A stretch of 8,666 nucleotides of DNA from Akkermansiaceae bacterium UBA1506 (GTDB lineage: Bacteria > Verrucomicrobiota > Verrucomicrobiia > Verrucomicrobiales > DEV007). Of this stretch, positions 4,880 to 8,666 are shown in pieces. A model generated the notes under the pieces. That model searched no databases. It saw nothing but the letters and a program-made list of their open reading frames with translations, and was not told the DNA's origin. The stretch spans positions 19,779-28,444 of the forward strand of contig DCQY01000088.1 of NCBI GenBank assembly GCA_002323995.1, given 5' to 3'. A program made the translations under genes and the position numbers. Positions within the stretch are counted from its first letter, which is position 1, and every line of letters begins with the position of its first letter.

Positions 4880-7069
4880 ATGAGAATCAAAGAAATTGGA
4901 ACCGTAACCGCCGCGGGTTTGATCTCCCTTGCTGCACTGGCAATTCTACAGAGTCAGAATGCGTCGCCCGTCTTACTGGAGTTGACCGAAGCCAACAAGG
5001 CACAATCCGACACACACCAATACCCAGGGGTCACCGAGCTTTCTGTTCCAGCGCCAACAGCAGAGCCCCCGACCAGCGAAGGGCCTGTCGACGAAACTGA
5101 CCAAGCCCAGATTCCCCTTAACCGCGCCGGAACAAGCTCCTCAACTCGTGTCCCAGACCTCAAAGCAGTTCCAGAGGGCGATCCTGTTCCCGAGCGCAGC
5201 GAGTTAGCTGAAATTCCGGAATCAACTCCCGTTGATGATTCCCCTATTTCCCCCGCCGAAGCCGCCTCTAGTAATGGGAATATGACCGAAAACGACGTCA
5301 ACCTACCAAGTAGGATCAGCGAAGCAATTGGCGCAGCGACTGGTAATTCGGAGACTGAATCGGCGACTGCGCCGGATGGGGCGGCTATTGAAGGGGAAAT
5401 GCTAGCTTCTGTCATCGAAGAAACGTCTACTGGATTTTGGCTTCGCGAAGCCAAGCTCAATGATGTATTTCAGCACCTGAGCCAGCTTGGCAATTACCAA
5501 TATTTCCACAATTCAGAACTAGAGGGGCCTTCCTTCATCGTAACGGGCCAACTCATGGATGACGATCCCATCAAACAGATGGAAGAGCTCGCCCTGATGT
5601 ATGGTGTGACAATTCACACCAAGGGAAACACGGTTTACGCTTTTAATTCCGCTCAGCTCACGCAGTTACCTACCGAGCCTTTTCGCTACCAACTTAAGTA
5701 TCTGCGCCCTTCTGACATCGAACAGATCAAGATGATTCTCCAGCCTTTCCTCACTCCTGGAGCTGGGATCATCGAGTATGAGAGCAAGACTAATACGCTC
5801 ATTGTTATGGACAACTCGCGCCGTCTCGACGCTCTGGCCCTCTTCATTGATGAGATTGATCAACCAAGGCAACAAGTTGCTATCGAGACCCGCATTCTTC
5901 GCGTCACCAGCGGCTCTCGAAACCAGATCGGGGTTGACTGGTCTGCAGTCCTCGGTGGGACGGGCCTCAGTTTTGGCGCTTCAGCGAGCCTCAACTCTCT
6001 GTTTAATCTGCCGGAACTCTATGAAGCTTCGAGTGTTCTTACCACCGGGGCAGCTGGACAGTCACTCGACATTGTTTCTAATACTACGGGTGCCACCTCT
6101 ACTGGTGGGGGTTCCGCCGGGGATGGCGGCCTTGTCCTAACACCTGCTCAACTTCAAGCCGTAGTGCGCGCCCTCAACGCGGGAGACCTCGCCCAGCAGG
6201 AGTCAAGCCCCACACTCATCACCGAAGATAACGAGCAGGGCCTAATCTCTATCATTGACCGAATCCCGATTATCACGGCAACCGTTAGTGAAACAACAGC
6301 AGGTCAGAACATCACCGAAGAAGTGCGATATACCATCGACACGAGCGACCCTGTCGGAGACCCCTCCACTACCCGAGAAGTAGGAGTCTCGGTTGCTGTC
6401 ACTCCGACAATTCTTCCCGACGGAACAATTCGCATGTCCCTGCGACCCCGCTCGGCCCAGATCGTCGATTTTATTCAGGGAGCCAATGGGAATTCATACC
6501 CTCGCGTCAATGAGTCGACCGTCACAACTACAGCTCGCGTCCCAAATGGGCACTCTCTCTTGATTGGCGGTTTTTATGAAGAAATAGAACGCGACGACTC
6601 GAACAAAGTTCCTCTTCTTGGCGACATCCCAGCGGTGAATATTCTCTTTAAATCCTCTGACCGAGCTAAGGAGCACACCAGCCTCGTGTTTATCGTGACT
6701 CCTAAGCTCTACCAGCCAAATATCGGAACTCAGAACGACTCAATGTCTTATGAGGCTCATGACTCGCATGTTCTTCCGATCAACCACGACTATCCGGACC
6801 GCCTCAACCCTGGAAGCAATCACCGGAGTGATTATCAAAATACGAAGAATAATCTTTTTAAGCGCACTCACCCCGACCCACCGTCTAATCTCCTTCATCC
6901 CGAACACCCTTTCAACAGACCAGAAGCGGTTGCTAACCATGGGAAAACAAACGAGCAGGTTGCGGAACCGCGCTTTCACGGCAAACCTAGTGTCTCGGTT
7001 CGCTCCGTCGACACGGAGGAAAAGAGAACCGGGATCTTCGGCATTTTCCGCAAAAATAGGAACCGCTGA
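4880..7069 (+). CDS. pilQ: PilQ-type secretin, outer-membrane channel
   Basis: A 729-aa secretin that would form the multimeric outer-membrane gate through which the pilus or secreted substrate passes. Residues 1-29 form a hydrophobic export signal. Residues 30-180 are a low-complexity Pro/Ser/Glu/Thr-rich linker with no recognisable AMIN domain. An N0/STN-like domain (187-256, FWLREAKLNDVFQHL...TVYAF) and one N1 domain (268-330, RYQLKYLRPSDIEQIKMIL...IDQPR) follow; a single N1 repeat is PilQ-like rather than GspD-like. The secretin core is 331-610, with hallmarks VAIETRILRV (333-342), VVRALNAGD (428-436), SPTLITEDNEQ (443-453), VSVAVTPTILPDGTIRM (503-519) and VPNGHSLLIGGFY...KVPLLGDIPAVNILF (554-590), ending LVFIVTPKL. 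A further 118 residues (612-729), rich in His, Asn and Pro and ending in a basic segment, have no counterpart I recognise. The next gene starts three bases after its stop. Confidence 0.93.
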   Translation: MRIKEIGTVTAAGLISLAALAILQSQNASPVLLELTEANKAQSDTHQYPGVTELSVPAPTAEPPTSEGPVDETDQAQIPLNRAGTSSSTRVPDLKAVPEGDPVPERSELAEIPESTPVDDSPISPAEAASSNGNMTENDVNLPSRISEAIGAATGNSETESATAPDGAAIEGEMLASVIEETSTGFWLREAKLNDVFQHLSQLGNYQYFHNSELEGPSFIVTGQLMDDDPIKQMEELALMYGVTIHTKGNTVYAFNSAQLTQLPTEPFRYQLKYLRPSDIEQIKMILQPFLTPGAGIIEYESKTNTLIVMDNSRRLDALALFIDEIDQPRQQVAIETRILRVTSGSRNQIGVDWSAVLGGTGLSFGASASLNSLFNLPELYEASSVLTTGAAGQSLDIVSNTTGATSTGGGSAGDGGLVLTPAQLQAVVRALNAGDLAQQESSPTLITEDNEQGLISIIDRIPIITATVSETTAGQNITEEVRYTIDTSDPVGDPSTTREVGVSVAVTPTILPDGTIRMSLRPRSAQIVDFIQGANGNSYPRVNESTVTTTARVPNGHSLLIGGFYEEIERDDSNKVPLLGDIPAVNILFKSSDRAKEHTSLVFIVTPKLYQPNIGTQNDSMSYEAHDSHVLPINHDYPDRLNPGSNHRSDYQNTKNNLFKRTHPDPPSNLLHPEHPFNRPEAVANHGKTNEQVAEPRFHGKPSVSVRSVDTEEKRTGIFGIFRKNRNR

Positions 7070-7072
7070 AAG

Positions 7073-7741
7073 ATGAGCCAAGCTTTCGCCGCCACGAGCA
7101 CTGCAGGAACAGGGTCACCAGATAAAGCTGAACCTTTAGCGGAGAATTTGGAGAACCGCATTTCATCAAATCGAGGCCCCAGTCCCATGCTAGCTCAAGA
7201 CTTACTTCGAACGCAGATGACCCAATGCGGCGAATACACTTTTCAGGCGCTCAGTAAGATAGGAAAGTTGGCCTCTGAGGAGGCCTCAAGTATTTCGGAG
7301 AATTACCTGGAAAAAATCAAGCAGACAGAAAATGGAGAACCATTTCAGGATGCCCTCGCCTTTCTCGTCGTTGATGAATGGAATAAGAGCACTATCGAGT
7401 CCCGGGATACCGCGCTCGAACTGACTCGAGCGTTACTCCTCTACTCAAAGACTAAGATCTCTCATCTTGCCTTCGCCCACCAGAACGAAACACCGATTGA
7501 ATTCTACAACGAATTCCCTGCCGTCTCCGAGATATGCCGGCTTCTCAGTTGCCCCATCATTCAAGTCAGCGGCAGGGACTTCATTACCGTCACCTCGATA
7601 AATCCCTTCACAGCAGAAGCAGCCGCGCAACTCATCACCAACGAGATTGAAACCGAAAACGGCCGTAAACCGTTTAGCTTCATCACTACAACCGACCTAA
7701 ACGCCTGGAAATACACGTGCGAAAGGCACTTCGGCGCATGA
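7073..7741 (+). CDS. Stand-alone protein with GspE/PilB N-terminal-like domain
   Basis: A 222-aa protein with no signal or membrane segment, so probably cytoplasmic. Residues 1-40 look disordered. Residues 41-135 are mostly helical and charged (for example DALAFLVVDEWNKS at 93-106) and are not recognised. Residues 148-222 read like the N1 domain of GspE/PilB ATPases: the order 'helix, LSCPIIQVSGRDFITVTSINPFTAEAA, strand, helix' parallels residues 78-135 of the next gene (FVPLYRDTEQIYIAVANPWD...). The NPF/NPWD turn is the usual 'ANPxD' position of that domain. No ATPase motifs are present. It starts three bases after the secretin stop (AGGAA ten bases upstream) and overlaps the next start as ATGA, so it is probably co-translated with the ATPase. 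A role as adaptor or regulator of the motor is inference. Confidence 0.65.
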   Translation: MSQAFAATSTAGTGSPDKAEPLAENLENRISSNRGPSPMLAQDLLRTQMTQCGEYTFQALSKIGKLASEEASSISENYLEKIKQTENGEPFQDALAFLVVDEWNKSTIESRDTALELTRALLLYSKTKISHLAFAHQNETPIEFYNEFPAVSEICRLLSCPIIQVSGRDFITVTSINPFTAEAAAQLITNEIETENGRKPFSFITTTDLNAWKYTCERHFGA

Positions 7742-8666
7742 ATCTAAACATCGGCATCACTCTCAATGAGACGATTACTGACGCAGTTGTCGACCAGTTA
7801 ATCGAATGTGACCCTTCTCTCGCAGAAAGATCACGAGAGGACATCCCACGAACTTGCACAGCCAATCGCATCCTCGCGGCCATTGGCACAATCACCTCCC
7901 TACCCGTCTTTCTTAAAATTAAGGACTTCGTTGATCGCAATCTGCTTGAAGATAGCGATCCATCTCTGCTGAACCGCGGAATGTTTGTCCCTCTTTATAG
8001 AGACACCGAACAGATTTACATAGCGGTTGCCAACCCGTGGGATCCAACCGGCGAAGATACTTTTTCTCAACAGTTTCCGGATCTTGAGGTCACCAAGATC
8101 CTCGCGCCAGTAGCGGAAATCAGTCAGGTAATCGAGACCGTTTCCAGAACCACAGGCCCTTCTCAGTCTGAACTCGACGCCATAGAAGTTGAGGACAGTG
8201 ATGATGAAATCGCCGATTTTAACGTTACCGAGAAACACGATGAGCCGCTTGCCCAACTCGTAGCTAAAATCGTCTCAGACGGAGTTAAGGACCGCGCTTC
8301 TGATATTCACATAAAATGTGACAAAGAACGCGTTCACTACAGCTACCGAATTGACGGTGACATGGGCGAAAAATATGAAATTCCCATTAAGTTGAAAGAC
8401 CGCATTGATGCATTCCTACTTAATTTAATGGGGCTTCCCCCAGAAGAGCGCGCCAAGCGCCCAGGCATCTCGGGACGATTCACCGTGAATTATCTCCGTC
8501 GTTCAATCGACATGCGATTCGAACGGCACCGAACCTACCGAGGATACCATGTTACCATGCGTATTCTCGATAAGAGCCATTTCGAAGCGAAGCTTGGGGT
8601 CGGTTCACTTGCCTTTGATTCAGCAACCCTATTCGAACTCGAAAAGGTAATGGCGATCCCTGCTGG
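7738..8666 (+). CDS. pilB: PilB/GspE assembly ATPase, cut by the window edge
   Basis: The first 309 codons of the extension/secretion ATPase of this machine; the frame is open to the window end. Residues 1-135 form the N1 (GspE_N/MshEN-like) domain, with LLNRGMFVPLYRDTEQIYIAVANPWDP spanning 77-103. An acidic linker follows (about 143-168, rich in Asp and Glu). The N2 domain starts at 169: LAQLVAKIVSDGVKDRASDIHIK (171-193, the canonical ASDIHI motif), then YRIDGDMGE (203-211) and VTMRILDKS (272-280). The usual 'IAERRlPQDGR' segment is altered to PPEERAKRPGISGRF (234-248), and the 'STLPT' spot is FERHRT. The window stops at IPAG, a few residues before Walker A, so catalysis cannot be checked. 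The start codon overlaps the preceding stop (ATGA), with GAAAGG at 7721-7726 as RBS. PilB and GspE cannot be told apart from this part alone; the PilQ-type secretin favours PilB. Confidence 0.9.
   Translation, partial: MNLNIGITLNETITDAVVDQLIECDPSLAERSREDIPRTCTANRILAAIGTITSLPVFLKIKDFVDRNLLEDSDPSLLNRGMFVPLYRDTEQIYIAVANPWDPTGEDTFSQQFPDLEVTKILAPVAEISQVIETVSRTTGPSQSELDAIEVEDSDDEIADFNVTEKHDEPLAQLVAKIVSDGVKDRASDIHIKCDKERVHYSYRIDGDMGEKYEIPIKLKDRIDAFLLNLMGLPPEERAKRPGISGRFTVNYLRRSIDMRFERHRTYRGYHVTMRILDKSHFEAKLGVGSLAFDSATLFELEKVMAIPA

Noticed and set aside
4954..5460. Long antisense open frame (168 codons) opposite the secretin linker
   Set aside because: It is a by-product of the biased composition of the Pro/Ser/Glu linker. 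The translation is Ser/Gly/Ala-rich with no domain, and the sense frame is part of a clear secretin.
6740..7081. Open frames on the opposite strand and in a second forward frame across the secretin tail
   Set aside because: No domain, signal or RBS in either; the secretin frame runs continuously with codon choice like the rest of the gene. Kept only as a hint that the tail is weakly constrained.
7900..8256. Antisense open frame inside the PilB-like gene
   Set aside because: The sense strand encodes the N1 domain, acidic linker and start of N2 without interruption; the antisense product has no recognisable feature.
1..8666. CRISPR arrays, tRNA or rRNA genes, insertion sequences, attachment sites
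   Set aside because: I saw no regularly spaced identical repeats, cloverleaf-like segments, transposase motifs or flanking terminal repeats on either strand.

Overview
The window holds most of a type IV pilus / type II secretion-like envelope machine, all on the + strand. A secretin requires an outer membrane, so the host is a Gram-negative-type bacterium. GC looks close to half by eye. The proteins keep the fold-level signatures of their families but are divergent, the PilM and PilN functions are fused, and ribosome binding sites are weak. This pattern would suit the PVC group, for example Verrucomicrobiota (Opitutae-like). That placement is inference with low confidence; the sequence has no taxonomic marker.

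Layout: 1-329 is non-coding, with a possible extended -10 promoter and three degenerate GATGGT-type repeats directly before the first gene. 330-1550 is a PilT-family hexameric ATPase. 1551-1738 is a non-coding gap with a perfect 8-bp dyad. 1739-3565 is a PilM-PilN (GspL-like) fusion with one membrane helix and a decayed actin-type nucleotide site. 3569-4138 is a PilO/GspM-like bitopic protein. 4148-4786 is an exported periplasmic protein in the position of PilP. A 93-nt gap with a hairpin follows. 4880-7069 is a PilQ-type secretin with a long low-complexity N-terminal linker and a His/Pro/Asn-rich C-terminal tail. 7073-7741 is a protein whose C-terminal third resembles the N-terminal domain of GspE/PilB. 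7738 to the window edge is a PilB/GspE assembly ATPase, cut just before its Walker A motif.

The order MN-O-P-Q matches the classic pilMNOPQ operon, followed by the extension ATPase. The likely arrangement is as follows. The secretin forms the outer-membrane channel. The periplasmic PilP-like protein and the PilO-like and PilN-like parts form the inner-membrane alignment ring. The PilM-like cytoplasmic part docks onto the PilB-like motor. The PilT-like ATPase powers retraction or disassembly. No pilin, prepilin peptidase or PilC/GspF platform protein lies in the window; these may lie downstream or elsewhere.

The most interesting points are the stand-alone GspE-N-like protein encoded immediately before the ATPase that carries its own such domain, the PilM-PilN fusion with a degraded nucleotide site, the unusual secretin tail, and the divergence of the PilT homologue.
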